Assembly (NCBI GenBank): GCA_025055975.1
Contig: JANWWM010000005.1
Span: 1-38,149, forward strand
From: Chloroherpetonaceae bacterium
GTDB taxonomy: Bacteria > Bacteroidota > Chlorobiia > Chlorobiales > Thermochlorobacteraceae
DNA: 38,149 nt
Reading direction: 5' to 3'
Position numbers and translations under genes: made by a program. This document shows, piece after piece, positions 6,093 through 15,163 of the stretch (its first letter is position 1; each line of letters starts with the position of its first letter). The notes below the pieces were generated by a model that had not been told where the DNA came from, did not search any database, and was given only the letters and a program-made list of their open reading frames with translations.

Positions 6093-8225
6093 ATGCAAGA
6101 GTTCCGCGAACATAGAAACCGCGAGCAAGACGAAGCGCGACGACGCGAAGAAACCCTGCGCTTCGGCGTGGTCGTCGCAGGCTTCGCTCTCTTCGCGATC
6201 GCCATCGTCGCAAAGCTGGCGATGGTGCAAATCGTCGATGCCGAAGAGTATCAGAAGCGCGCCAAGCGGCAATATGAATACCGAGTGCCCGTCAAAGCGA
6301 TGCGCGGACAAATTCTCGATCGCAACGGCAATCCGCTGGCGACGAGCGTCTCCGTCGTCTCGTTTGCCGCCGACCCGAAAATGGTCGAGAACGCCGACAC
6401 GATCGCGCAAATTTTTTCGGCTCTCTTCGACAAGCCGAAATCCCACTACCTCTCGAAGCTCAAAGAGAAAACGCGCTTCGTTTGGCTGGAACGCCACGTG
6501 CCCCTCTCGATCGCCAAGCGCATCAGCCAAACGCGCTTTGCGGGCTTGATTGAAATGAAGGAAGTCCATCGCCGCTACGCGAACCTCGCCGCGCACGTCA
6601 TCGGCTTTACGGACGCGGACAACAAAGGCATCAGCGGACTTGAAAAGCAGTTCGATTCGTTGCTCGCGGGCAGAGATGGCTACGTCGTGATGCAACGCTC
6701 GGCGACGGGCTACGCCTTCCCCGCCGTCGGCGCAAAGAACGAAGACGCCATCAACGGCGCGACGATCGAGCTGACGATCGATAGCGACATTCAAGCCATC
6801 GTCGAAGACGAACTCGCCAAAGGAATCGAGAGCGCGGGCGCAAGCGCGGGAGTCGCCATCGTGATGCACGCGCGCACGGGAGAAATTTTGGCTATGGCAA
6901 ACGCGCCTGATTTCGACGCGAACAAAAAATCGACCTGCTCGCCCGAAGTCACGAGAAATCGCGCCGTGACGGACATGTTCGAGCCCGGCTCCACGTTCAA
7001 AATCGTGATGACGACGGCGGCGTTGGAACTTGGACTTGTCAAGCCCGACGACAAAGTCGACGGCGCGCCAAACGGCAAGTGGAAAATCAAAGACCGCGTC
7101 ATCGTCGACCACGAGCCTGTCGGAACGACAACCTTCCGAAACGCCGTCGCGCTTTCAAGCAACATCGTGGCGGCGAAAATCGGCTTGCGAATCGGCAAGG
7201 AAAAATTCTACGAGCAGGCGAAAGCGTTGGGCTTCGGCGAGAAAACGGGCGTTGGACTCATCGGCGAAGCGTCGGGATTGCTCAAACCCGTAAGTCAGTG
7301 GTCGAGCGTGTCGCTCGCGTGGATGGCGCATGGCTACGAAGTTTTGGTTACGCCGATTCAATTGCTCGCGGCTTACGCCGCCCTTGCCAACGACGGAATG
7401 CGAATGAAGCCATTTCTCGTGCAACGCATCGTGAGCGCCGAGGGCGACGTGCTCTACTACGACAAAGCCCAAGCCGTCAAACGCGCGATGAAAAAAGAGA
7501 CGGCGGAACTCGCGCGCGAGATTTTCAAAGCCGTCGTCGATAGCGGCACGGGAATGAGCGCGCGGCTCGAAGGCGTCTCGGTCGCGGGCAAAACGGGCAC
7601 GGCGCAACTCTTGACGAACGGCTCGTATCGTAGCGGCAATTACGTGTCGTCATTCGTCGGATTTTATCCCGTCGAAAAGCCCGTCATTGCGGCGCTCGTG
7701 ATGATGATCAATCCAACGAAGGGCTACTATGGCTCAGCGGTCGCCGCGCCCGTCTTCGCCAAAATCAACGGCAAAATTTTGAGCGTCTTGGAAGAGGACT
7801 TGCGCGCCGACGTGGTGCGATTTGCGACGCATGCGGGCTTGCCCGCGAAGGAATTTTTGGACACGGCGAAAACCGTCGTCGCGCCCGACGTGAGAGGTCT
7901 GGCGTTTGAGGAAGCCAAAGAAATGTTGCGCGCGCACCAGTTGGATTTCAAGCGGGAAAACGCGGGCGAGGGCGTCGTAATCGCGCAGGGGGTCGCGCCC
8001 GAAACGCGCGTCACGGCTTGGACGAAAGTCCCGCTCACGTTCGCGGAAGAGTCGAAAACGCCGTCGCTCGTGGGCTGGCGCGCCGATAGAGCCATCTACG
8101 TCGCGGAACGATTGGGCTTCGAGGCGCAAGCGCGCGGCAACGGTTCAAAGGTCATAGCGCAATCCGTCAAGGCGGGAAGCGACATCAAACAAGGCGCGTC
8201 GCTCGTCTTGACGATGAGCGATTGA
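6093..8225 (+). CDS. ftsI: Septal penicillin-binding protein (transpeptidase) with two PASTA domains
   Basis: 710 residues. A single membrane anchor spans about residues 23-46. The class B PBP dimerisation region follows (RGQILDRNGNPLATS near residue 72), then the transpeptidase domain. Its catalytic motifs are all present: SxxK at Ser300-Lys303 (EPGSTFKI), SxN at Ser355-Asn357 (SSN), and KTG at 500-502 (KTGTAQ). Two PASTA domains occupy about 590-652 and 653-710. The enzyme cross-links septal peptidoglycan and is the target of beta-lactams; FtsW is its glycosyltransferase partner. It starts 4 bp after ftsL, and its stop overlaps an alternative TTG start of murE. PASTA-bearing FtsI/SpoVD types are widespread outside the proteobacteria. 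Confidence 0.95.
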   Translation: MQEFREHRNREQDEARRREETLRFGVVVAGFALFAIAIVAKLAMVQIVDAEEYQKRAKRQYEYRVPVKAMRGQILDRNGNPLATSVSVVSFAADPKMVENADTIAQIFSALFDKPKSHYLSKLKEKTRFVWLERHVPLSIAKRISQTRFAGLIEMKEVHRRYANLAAHVIGFTDADNKGISGLEKQFDSLLAGRDGYVVMQRSATGYAFPAVGAKNEDAINGATIELTIDSDIQAIVEDELAKGIESAGASAGVAIVMHARTGEILAMANAPDFDANKKSTCSPEVTRNRAVTDMFEPGSTFKIVMTTAALELGLVKPDDKVDGAPNGKWKIKDRVIVDHEPVGTTTFRNAVALSSNIVAAKIGLRIGKEKFYEQAKALGFGEKTGVGLIGEASGLLKPVSQWSSVSLAWMAHGYEVLVTPIQLLAAYAALANDGMRMKPFLVQRIVSAEGDVLYYDKAQAVKRAMKKETAELAREIFKAVVDSGTGMSARLEGVSVAGKTGTAQLLTNGSYRSGNYVSSFVGFYPVEKPVIAALVMMINPTKGYYGSAVAAPVFAKINGKILSVLEEDLRADVVRFATHAGLPAKEFLDTAKTVVAPDVRGLAFEEAKEMLRAHQLDFKRENAGEGVVIAQGVAPETRVTAWTKVPLTFAEESKTPSLVGWRADRAIYVAERLGFEAQARGNGSKVIAQSVKAGSDIKQGASLVLTMSD

Positions 8226-8251
8226 ACGACGAAGGCAAAGCCGTTCCTGAA

Positions 8252-9754
8252 ATGAAAAGCATCGACGAATTGCTTGGCGCGATCGACGCGCTTGAAACGA
8301 AGGGCGAACCGAAAAGCCAACTTGTCAAATCGATCGAATACGATTCGCGCAAAGTCAAAGAGGGCGCGCTCTTCGTGGCGATTCGCGGATTCAAGACCGA
8401 CGGGCACGAGTTCATTGAGAGGGCGGTGGAATCGGGCGCGATCGCCATCGCGTGCGAAGCGTTCCCGAAACGCCTCGACCCGACAAGGCTCTACGTCCGC
8501 GTGGAAAACGCGCGCGTCGCGCTCGCGCAACTCGCCAAGCGATTCTACGACGACGCGAGCGACAGGCTCACGATGATTGGCGTAACGGGAACGAATGGCA
8601 AAACCACGACCACGACGCTCATCCACGGCGTTTTGGAATCGGCGGGCATCAAGGCGGGGCTTATCGGCACGGTCGCCTACAAAATCGGAAACGAAACGAT
8701 CGAAGCGGAACGAACCACGCCCGAATCGATCGAACTGCATTCGCTCTTTGACAAAATGACGAAAGCGGGTTGCCAAGCCTGCGTGATGGAAGTCTCCTCG
8801 CATGCGCTCGCTTTGCGTCGCGTTCACGGCATTCGTTACGACGTCGCCGTTTTCACGAATCTCACGCGCGACCACTTGGATTTTCACGGCACGATGGAAA
8901 ACTACTTTCGCGCCAAGAAAACGCTCTTCGATTCGCTCGATGAACGCGCCGTTGCGATTACGAACATCGATAGCCCCTACGGCGAACAAATCATCGCCGA
9001 CTCGAAAGCCCGCGCGCTGACCTACGGCATCGAGGGCGAAAGCGCAAAGAAAGCCGACATTCGCGCAAAAGCGCATCGCTACGAGCTTTCGGGAACGACG
9101 GCGACGATCTTCGTCAAAGACGACGGGCGTTTGGAGACGATTCGCCATGTCGGAAAGTTCAATCTCTACAACGCGCTGGCGGCTATCGCCGTGGGCTACG
9201 CGATGAATCTTTCGCGCGACGACGTTATGCGCGGCGTCAATCGGCGCGAGGTCGTCGCGGGACGAATGGAGCAGATTTGGTCGGAAGACGGGCGATGCGC
9301 CATCGTCGATTACGCGCACACGCCCGACGCGCTGCTCAACGTGATTCGCGCCATCAAGGAAGTTTTGTCGCCCGACGCGAAACTCATCACGCTCTTTGGC
9401 TGCGGCGGCGAGCGCGACAAAGGCAAGCGACCCCTGATGGGCGAAATCGCCGAGCGCGAAAGCGACGTCGTCATTCTCACGAGCGACAATCCGCGCGCCG
9501 AAAATCCCGAAACGATTTTGGACGAAATCGAAGCGGGAATGACGAAGCGCAAGCCCTTCTATCGCATCGCCGACCGCGAAGCCGCGATTCGAAAGGGAAT
9601 TTCGCTCCTCAAACGCGGCGACGCCTTGCTCGTCGCGGGCAAGGGGCACGAGCCGTATCAGGAAATTCAAGGCGCGAAACATCCTTTCGACGATCGCGCC
9701 GTCGTCAGAAAAATTTTTGACGAAGCCCGTGAAACTGACGCGAAGCGACCTTGA
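8252..9754 (+). CDS. murE: UDP-MurNAc-tripeptide synthetase (mDAP-adding)
   Basis: 500 residues from the ATG. It adds meso-diaminopimelate to UDP-MurNAc-L-Ala-D-Glu using ATP, in the cytoplasm. The N-terminal UDP-binding domain (SIEYDSRKVKEGALFVAIRG) is followed by the ATP loop (VTGTNGKTTTT, near residue 112), EVSSHAL and the C-terminal ligase domain. The DNPR motif near residue 412 (SDNPRAEN) is the known signature for DAP rather than lysine specificity. A TTG at 8222 would give 10 more residues and a 4-base overlap with the ftsI stop; it is a real alternative. The ATG was chosen because MKSIDELL aligns with the usual MurE start. The 3' end overlaps the start of murF. Confidence 0.95.
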   Translation: MKSIDELLGAIDALETKGEPKSQLVKSIEYDSRKVKEGALFVAIRGFKTDGHEFIERAVESGAIAIACEAFPKRLDPTRLYVRVENARVALAQLAKRFYDDASDRLTMIGVTGTNGKTTTTTLIHGVLESAGIKAGLIGTVAYKIGNETIEAERTTPESIELHSLFDKMTKAGCQACVMEVSSHALALRRVHGIRYDVAVFTNLTRDHLDFHGTMENYFRAKKTLFDSLDERAVAITNIDSPYGEQIIADSKARALTYGIEGESAKKADIRAKAHRYELSGTTATIFVKDDGRLETIRHVGKFNLYNALAAIAVGYAMNLSRDDVMRGVNRREVVAGRMEQIWSEDGRCAIVDYAHTPDALLNVIRAIKEVLSPDAKLITLFGCGGERDKGKRPLMGEIAERESDVVILTSDNPRAENPETILDEIEAGMTKRKPFYRIADREAAIRKGISLLKRGDALLVAGKGHEPYQEIQGAKHPFDDRAVVRKIFDEARETDAKRP

Positions 9755-11147
9755 ACTCGCGGGCGCGCTCGAAGCCGACGACTTCGCGCCCTTGACCGCG
9801 CCAAACGTCGCGATCGATTCGCGCCTCGTTCAAGGCGGAGAAATTTTCGTCGCGCTCAAAGGCGAAAAGCGAGACGGACACGAGTTCGTCCAATCCGCCA
9901 TCGAAAACGGCGCGTCGCTCTGCGTCGTGAGCCGAGCGTGGCGCGCGGCGCATCGAGACGAAAAAGGAAATTTTTTGGTCGTTCAAGATCCGCTCGTCGC
10001 GTTGCAAGAACTGGCAAGGCTTTATAGGCGAAAGCTAGCGATTCCCGTCGTGGCGATTGGCGGCAACAGCGGCAAAACGACGACCAAAGAAATGACCGCT
10101 TGCGTTCTGCGCTCGACGTTCAAAACGCTGGCGACCGAAGGCAATTTCAACAATCACATCGGCGTTCCGCTCACGCTCTTTGGCTTGCGAAGCGAGACGG
10201 AAATCGCCGTGATTGAAATGGGAATGAACCGCCACGGCGAGATGACGCGCCTGTGCGACATCGCCGAGCCGACCGCCGCCGTCATCACCAACATCGGCAA
10301 GGCGCACATTGAGTTCTTTGGCACGATTGAGAACGTCGCAAAAGCCGAAGGCGAACTCTTCGATTGGATCGCGTCGCATGACGGCGTCGCGTTTGTCAAC
10401 GCCGACGACGAACTCGTCTTGAAACGTTCGGAACGAGTCACGCGACGAATCTTTTACGGAACGAAGAAAAACCCGCGAGTCGAGCTCGATGTCTTCGCCG
10501 AAGAACTCGGCGTCGACGAGCTGGGTCGCCCGAAATTCCGCGTCCATGCGGGCGAAGCGAGCGAGGAAATCGCGCTCAAAATTTCGGGGCGGCACAACGT
10601 TCAAAACGCGCTCGTCGCCGTCGCCATCGGGCTGAACTTTGGCGTTCCGCTCGATCGCGTCAAGCGAGCGCTCGAAGCCTTTGAAATCAATCCCGCTTTG
10701 AAGCGAATGAGCGTGAGCGTCGTGAATGGAATCGTCTTGATGAACGATTCCTACAACGCCAATCCCGAATCGATGCGCGCGGGCTTGAACGCTCTCAAAG
10801 CGGTGAAAAACGCGGGCAAAAAAATCGCCGTTTTGGGCGATATGCTCGAACTGGGCGCGCTCTCGGCGCAAGAACACGAAGAACTCGGAAAGTTCATCTC
10901 GACGCTCGAACTCGACGCGCTGCTCGGCTACGGCGACGAAATGAAACGCACGGTCGAGACGGCGAGCGCGACGTTCAAAAAGCACTTCGACTCGAAGAGC
11001 GACCTTGCGAAAACCCTCGCGGAGTCGATTGCCGCGGGCGACGCGATTTTGTTCAAAGGCTCTCGCGCCATGAAGATGGAAACGGTCTTTGAAGAAACGA
11101 TGAATTGGCTTTCGCGGGTCGACGCGGCGGCGAAACGAAAAACTTGA
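9729..11147 (+). CDS. murF: UDP-MurNAc-tripeptide--D-Ala-D-Ala ligase
   Basis: About 472 residues. It adds D-Ala-D-Ala to complete the cytoplasmic UDP-MurNAc-pentapeptide. The N-terminal domain (AIDSRLVQGGEIFVALKGEK), the ATP loop (GGNSGKTTTKEM, near residue 107), the central motif IEMGMNRHGEM, and MNDSYNANPESM with VLGDMLELG in the C-terminal half are all standard. There is no ATG before residue 120, so a non-ATG start is required. GTG at 9729 gives MKLTRSDLELAGAL, close to the family start; TTG at 9717 is the alternative. It overlaps the end of murE by 26 bases, which implies translational coupling. No ddl gene is seen nearby to make the dipeptide. Confidence 0.95.
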   Translation: MKLTRSDLELAGALEADDFAPLTAPNVAIDSRLVQGGEIFVALKGEKRDGHEFVQSAIENGASLCVVSRAWRAAHRDEKGNFLVVQDPLVALQELARLYRRKLAIPVVAIGGNSGKTTTKEMTACVLRSTFKTLATEGNFNNHIGVPLTLFGLRSETEIAVIEMGMNRHGEMTRLCDIAEPTAAVITNIGKAHIEFFGTIENVAKAEGELFDWIASHDGVAFVNADDELVLKRSERVTRRIFYGTKKNPRVELDVFAEELGVDELGRPKFRVHAGEASEEIALKISGRHNVQNALVAVAIGLNFGVPLDRVKRALEAFEINPALKRMSVSVVNGIVLMNDSYNANPESMRAGLNALKAVKNAGKKIAVLGDMLELGALSAQEHEELGKFISTLELDALLGYGDEMKRTVETASATFKKHFDSKSDLAKTLAESIAAGDAILFKGSRAMKMETVFEETMNWLSRVDAAAKRKT

Positions 11148-11174
11148 CGACGAAAACTCAAAAACCAAAGCGCG

Positions 11175-12281
11175 TTGCTTTACTACTTGCTCAAACACGT
11201 TGGCGAGACCTATCAAGTCTCGTGGCTGCGGTTGGTGGATTACATCTCGTTTCGCTCGTTGGCGGCGGCGGTTACGGCGCTTTTGATCGCGATGCTCTTT
11301 GGCGAGCGCATCATCGAGTATCTCAAAACGAAGGTGATTGAACCCATCAAGGAAGAAGCGCCAGAGGAACATCGCAAGAAAGTCGGCATACCAACGATGG
11401 GCGGGTTCATCATTTTGCTGTCGGTGTTGGGCGCGTCGCTCTTGTGGTCGAAGCTCGCAAGCCCGTTTGCGTGGCTGATTCTCTTGGCGGTGGCGTGGAT
11501 GGGCGCGATTGGGTTCATCGACGATTACTTGAAGGTGGTCAAGAAAGTCAAGGGCGGACTTTCGGAGCGCTACAAACTGTTTGGGCAACTCGCGTTGGGC
11601 TTGGCGATTGGGATTTACACGGTTTTGGATCCGAAACTTTCGGCGTTGCTCTCCAACACGACCGTGCCGTTCTTTAAGAATTTGGTGGTCGATTACGGCT
11701 ATTGGTATGTGCCCGTGTGCGTCTTCATCGTGGCGGCGGTTTCCAACGCGGTGAATTTGACGGACGGACTCGATGGACTGGCGGCGGGCTGTTCGGCGAT
11801 TTCGCTTCTGACGCTCGCGGGGTTTGCGTATCTGACGGGCAACGCCAAGTTCGCCAAGTATTTGAACATCGTCTACATCGAAGGCGCGGGCGAGGTAACG
11901 ATTTTGGCGATGGCGATGGCGGCGGCATGCGTCGGGTTTTTGTGGTTCAACGCGCACCCCGCGCAAGTCTTTATGGGCGACACGGGGTCGCTGGCGATCG
12001 GCGGCGCGATGGCGGTCATCGCCTTGCTCATCAAGAAGGAATTGCAACTGCCCGTCATCGCGGGAATTTTTCTGATTGAGACGCTCTCGGTCATCGTGCA
12101 ACGCTACTGGTTCAAGTTCACGCGGTGGCGATATGGCGAGGGTCGGCGCGTCTTCAAAATGGCGCCGTTGCATCATCACTTTCAGATGCTCGGTTGGCGA
12201 GAGGAAAAAATCGTGATTCGGTTCTGGATCATCGCCTTGATTTTCGCGGTGGCAAGTTTAATCAGTTTGAAACTACGCTAA
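11175..12281 (+). CDS. mraY: Phospho-MurNAc-pentapeptide transferase
   Basis: 368 residues, an integral membrane enzyme with about ten transmembrane segments. It transfers phospho-MurNAc-pentapeptide to undecaprenyl phosphate to make lipid I. Family motifs are intact: [23 protein letters not shown] with the paired Asp (near residue 116), [26 protein letters not shown], and the loop [11 protein letters not shown]. The start is TTG at 11175, giving MLYYLL, which matches the conserved MraY N-terminus; the next ATG lies inside a membrane segment at about residue 40. It is 27 bp downstream of murF with no good Shine-Dalgarno. Its stop overlaps the murD ATG by one base (TAATG). Confidence 0.96.
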   Translation: MLYYLLKHVGETYQVSWLRLVDYISFRSLAAAVTALLIAMLFGERIIEYLKTKVIEPIKEEAPEEHRKKVGIPTMGGFIILLSVLGASLLWSKLASPFAWLILLAVAWMGAIGFIDDYLKVVKKVKGGLSERYKLFGQLALGLAIGIYTVLDPKLSALLSNTTVPFFKNLVVDYGYWYVPVCVFIVAAVSNAVNLTDGLDGLAAGCSAISLLTLAGFAYLTGNAKFAKYLNIVYIEGAGEVTILAMAMAAACVGFLWFNAHPAQVFMGDTGSLAIGGAMAVIALLIKKELQLPVIAGIFLIETLSVIVQRYWFKFTRWRYGEGRRVFKMAPLHHHFQMLGWREEKIVIRFWIIALIFAVASLISLKLR

Positions 12282-13684
12282 TGAACGCAAAAGACGTCAA
12301 AGACAAGCGCGTTACGGTCATCGGCGGAAAGCGAAGCGGCGTGGCGGCGGCGCAATTGCTCAAAAGGCAAGGCGCGAAGGTCTTTCTCACCGAGCGCGAC
12401 GCGATCGATAGAACGTTCCTTGAAAAATTGGAGCGAAGCAAGATCGACTACGAATCGGGCGGACACACCGAGCGCGTCTTCGATTGCGATTTCGCCGTCA
12501 TCAGCCCTGGCGTGCCGAGCAACGCGCCCGTCGTCAAGCGACTGGCGGCGGCGAACGTGCCGATTTATTCGGAAATCGAAATGTCGTCGTGGTTCTGCAA
12601 AGCCAAGATCGTCGCCATCACGGGCACGGATGGCAAGACGACCACGACCGCGCTCGCGCACAAAATTTTCGAGCGCGACGGAAAAGAAAAAGGCTATCGC
12701 GCTTTCGGAGTCGGCAACATCGGCGTGCCCTTCGCGGATTATGTCGAGGAAATGTCCGAGCGCGACGTCGCCGTCGTCGAAACGAGCAGTTTTCAACTCG
12801 AGCATTGCTTTTCCTACAAGCCGAAGGTCGCCGTGATTACGAACATCACGCCCGACCATTTGGATCGATACGACAACGACTTTCGCAAATACGCGAGCGC
12901 GAAGTATCGAATCTATCAAGCGCAAGACGAAGCGGATTTTTTGGTGGTGAATTTGGACAACGAAGAACTCCGTCGGCAATTCACGGACGAGGCGATCTTG
13001 AAGGCGCTCAAGCCAAAACTGATTCCGACGAGTTTGCGCGAAGATTTGAGCAAAAAACACGAGGCGTGCGCCTATCTCGATGGCGAGTGGCTCACGATAA
13101 AACTGAACGGAGAAACCGAACGCATTATGAAAAAAGACGAGGTCGTCGGGCGCGTGCACTTTCGCGGAACGCACAACGTCTATAACACGCTGGCGGCGGC
13201 GGTCGCGGCGCGCGCGATGGAAGTCAAAAAGGAAATCATCCGCGAAAGCGTGATGGCGTTTGAAGGCGTGGAGCATCGCATCGAGTTCGTGCGCGAACTC
13301 AACGGCGTGCAGTTCATCAACGACTCGAAAGCCACGACCGTCAACGCGCTGTGGTATGCGCTCGACACGATTCCCGCGCCCATCATCTTGATCGCGGGCG
13401 GACGCGACAAGGGCAACGATTACGCCAAAGTCGAGCCGCTCGTGAAGGAAAAAGTCAAACTCGTCGTCGCCATCGGCGAATCGAGAGAGAAAGTCGCCGA
13501 AGCCTTCGGCAAACTCACAAAGGTCGTCAAAGCCGACACGCTCGACGACGCGGTGCGAGCGGCAAGCCGCGAAGCCATAAAGGGCGACACGGTCTTGCTC
13601 TCGCCCGCGTGCGCGAGCTTCGATATGTTCGCCAACTTCGAAGAACGCGGCGAAACGTTCAAACGCTTGGTCGGAAACTTGTAG
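12281..13684 (+). CDS. murD: UDP-MurNAc-L-alanine--D-glutamate ligase
   Basis: 467 residues. It adds D-glutamate to UDP-MurNAc-L-Ala. The Rossmann-like N-terminal domain (VTVIGGKRSGVAAAQLL) is followed by the ATP loop ITGTDGKTTTT (near residue 115), in which Asp replaces the more common Asn. Further motifs are VVETSSFQLE, ITPDHLDRY, FINDSKATTVNA and ILIAGGRDKG, ending with SPACASFDMFANFEERG. Length and motif order are normal. The ATG shares one base with the mraY stop, so translation is probably coupled; the longer open frame upstream lies inside mraY. A gap of 134 bases follows before ftsW, the largest break inside this operon. Confidence 0.97.
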   Translation: MNAKDVKDKRVTVIGGKRSGVAAAQLLKRQGAKVFLTERDAIDRTFLEKLERSKIDYESGGHTERVFDCDFAVISPGVPSNAPVVKRLAAANVPIYSEIEMSSWFCKAKIVAITGTDGKTTTTALAHKIFERDGKEKGYRAFGVGNIGVPFADYVEEMSERDVAVVETSSFQLEHCFSYKPKVAVITNITPDHLDRYDNDFRKYASAKYRIYQAQDEADFLVVNLDNEELRRQFTDEAILKALKPKLIPTSLREDLSKKHEACAYLDGEWLTIKLNGETERIMKKDEVVGRVHFRGTHNVYNTLAAAVAARAMEVKKEIIRESVMAFEGVEHRIEFVRELNGVQFINDSKATTVNALWYALDTIPAPIILIAGGRDKGNDYAKVEPLVKEKVKLVVAIGESREKVAEAFGKLTKVVKADTLDDAVRAASREAIKGDTVLLSPACASFDMFANFEERGETFKRLVGNL

Positions 13685-13818
13685 CGCAAGAACCAGAACG
13701 GGTTTTTGTTCTTTGCTATGTCTTCAAATTGTGATGCTTCTCGATGCGGCGCGGAGCGATCCGCGTCCGCGTCGGGGATTTTTGCGGATTTTCCAATGAC
13801 CGAAACCAGACGAACTCA

Positions 13819-15102
13819 ATGAACGGCGACGGATTCATCATCGACCACTTGGAGCCAAAGCCCTCGCCACGTCAAGGGCAAGGCGGCGGCATCGATGAGT
13901 CGAGCGTTCTCGGACGACTTGCCGAGGGCGACATCGTTCCGAAAAAAACGTTCGAGAGTTTGGCGGGCAAAACGCTCTTGCTGCTGGTCGTGATGTTGAT
14001 GTGCGTCGGCGTGCTCGTGGTGTATAGCGGCGGCGCGGGGTGGGGCGCGAAAAAGTTTCACGACGAGGAATACTTCCTGTGGCGACAGTTGCTCTTTTCC
14101 ATCGCGGGTTTGGGCGTGATATTCGTCGTGGGCGCGGTTGACTACAAAATCTTCAAGCGATTCAGCAAGCCGATTTTGGTCGCAAGCGCGGCGTTGCTTG
14201 CGGCGCTTTTGGCGATGAAAGCCGTTGGGGTCATAGAAGGCGCGGCGCGATGGATTGGCTACGGCAAGTTCAAGTTTCAAGCGTCGGACTTGGCGAAATA
14301 CGCGCTGCTGTTGCGCTTGGCGACGATGCTCGCGGAGAAAAAATCTTTCGTCAAAGATTTGCATCGCGCCTACTACCCGATGATTACGGTCGTTCTGGGC
14401 GTTGCGGGGCTAGTGGCGCTCGAACCGAATTTCAGCACGGCGGCGGTGATGACGGGCATTTGCTTGATCGTGATGTATCTCGGCGGCGCGGACGTCAAGC
14501 ATCTTGCCGTCACGATATTAGGCTTTGCGCCCATCGCCGCGGGATTTGCCATCGCCGCGCCGTATCGCGTGGCGCGATTGCTCGCCTTCGTCGGCGAAGG
14601 TTCGGACAAAGCGAGCTACCAAATCGAGCAAGCGCTGATTGGACTTGGCAACGGCGGAATTTTTGGGCTTGGACCAGGCGCGAGCAAACAGCGCGAACTC
14701 TTTTTGCCCGCGTCTTACAACGATTTCATCTTCGCCGTGCTTGGCGAAGAATATGGCTTCGTCGGCGCAACGCTCATCATTCTGCTGTTCGTTGGCGTGG
14801 TGATTTGCGGCGTTCTCATCGCGCGCAACGCGATGGACGATTTCGGCAGGCATCTCGCCTACGGCGTTACGACGGCGATTGGCGTTTATGCCTTCGTCAA
14901 CGCGGCGGTGGCGTGCCACTTGCTTCCGACGACGGGCTTGCCGATGCCCTTCGTTAGTTATGGCGGAAGCGCGACGCTCTTCAACTCCTTCGGCGTGGGG
15001 TTGCTCATCAGCGTGTCGCGCGAAAAGAAGAGATTGGAAAAAAACGCCATCGCTCGTCAGCCGTCGGGCACGGCGGAAGAGCAAGGCAACGCGCCGTTCT
15101 AA
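13819..15102 (+). CDS. ftsW: Septal peptidoglycan polymerase FtsW (SEDS family)
   Basis: 427 residues. A hydrophilic cytoplasmic tail of about 50 residues is followed by roughly ten transmembrane segments (the first is TLLLLVVMLMCVGVLVVYSG). SEDS hallmarks include ARWIGYGKFKFQASDLAKYA, the proline/Glu region ALEPNFSTAAV, GLGNGGIFGLGPGASKQR, LPASYNDFIFAVLGEEYGF, and PFVSYGGSATLFNSFGVG near the C-terminus. It polymerises lipid II at the septum together with the FtsI encoded earlier in the operon. The start is taken as ATG 13819; ATG 13744 would add 25 residues of arginine-rich sequence not expected in the family. Gap 13685-13818 holds only a weak inverted repeat (GCAAGAAC...GTTCTTTGC, about 13686-13715), which could allow partial termination or RNA processing. 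Confidence 0.93.
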   Translation: MNGDGFIIDHLEPKPSPRQGQGGGIDESSVLGRLAEGDIVPKKTFESLAGKTLLLLVVMLMCVGVLVVYSGGAGWGAKKFHDEEYFLWRQLLFSIAGLGVIFVVGAVDYKIFKRFSKPILVASAALLAALLAMKAVGVIEGAARWIGYGKFKFQASDLAKYALLLRLATMLAEKKSFVKDLHRAYYPMITVVLGVAGLVALEPNFSTAAVMTGICLIVMYLGGADVKHLAVTILGFAPIAAGFAIAAPYRVARLLAFVGEGSDKASYQIEQALIGLGNGGIFGLGPGASKQRELFLPASYNDFIFAVLGEEYGFVGATLIILLFVGVVICGVLIARNAMDDFGRHLAYGVTTAIGVYAFVNAAVACHLLPTTGLPMPFVSYGGSATLFNSFGVGLLISVSREKKRLEKNAIARQPSGTAEEQGNAPF

Positions 15103-15163
15103 ACGAGGCGTAGCCAAGCGAAGACGTCGAGAGAAAATTTGAACGCTGGATTCCATCGCGCCA

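Noticed and set aside
10035-12179. A 714-codon open frame antisense to murF and mraY, and similar long antisense frames (for example 8096-9682, 16266-17990, 24376-25842, 32351-34789).
   Set aside because: They lie opposite clearly conserved genes, have Arg/His/Phe-rich translations without recognisable domains, and arise because codons whose complements are stops (TTA, CTA, TCA) are rare in the real genes.
13685-13818. Terminator and separate promoter splitting the dcw operon between murD and ftsW.
   Set aside because: The inverted repeat is imperfect and has no T run, and no clear promoter element was found; at most a partial signal.
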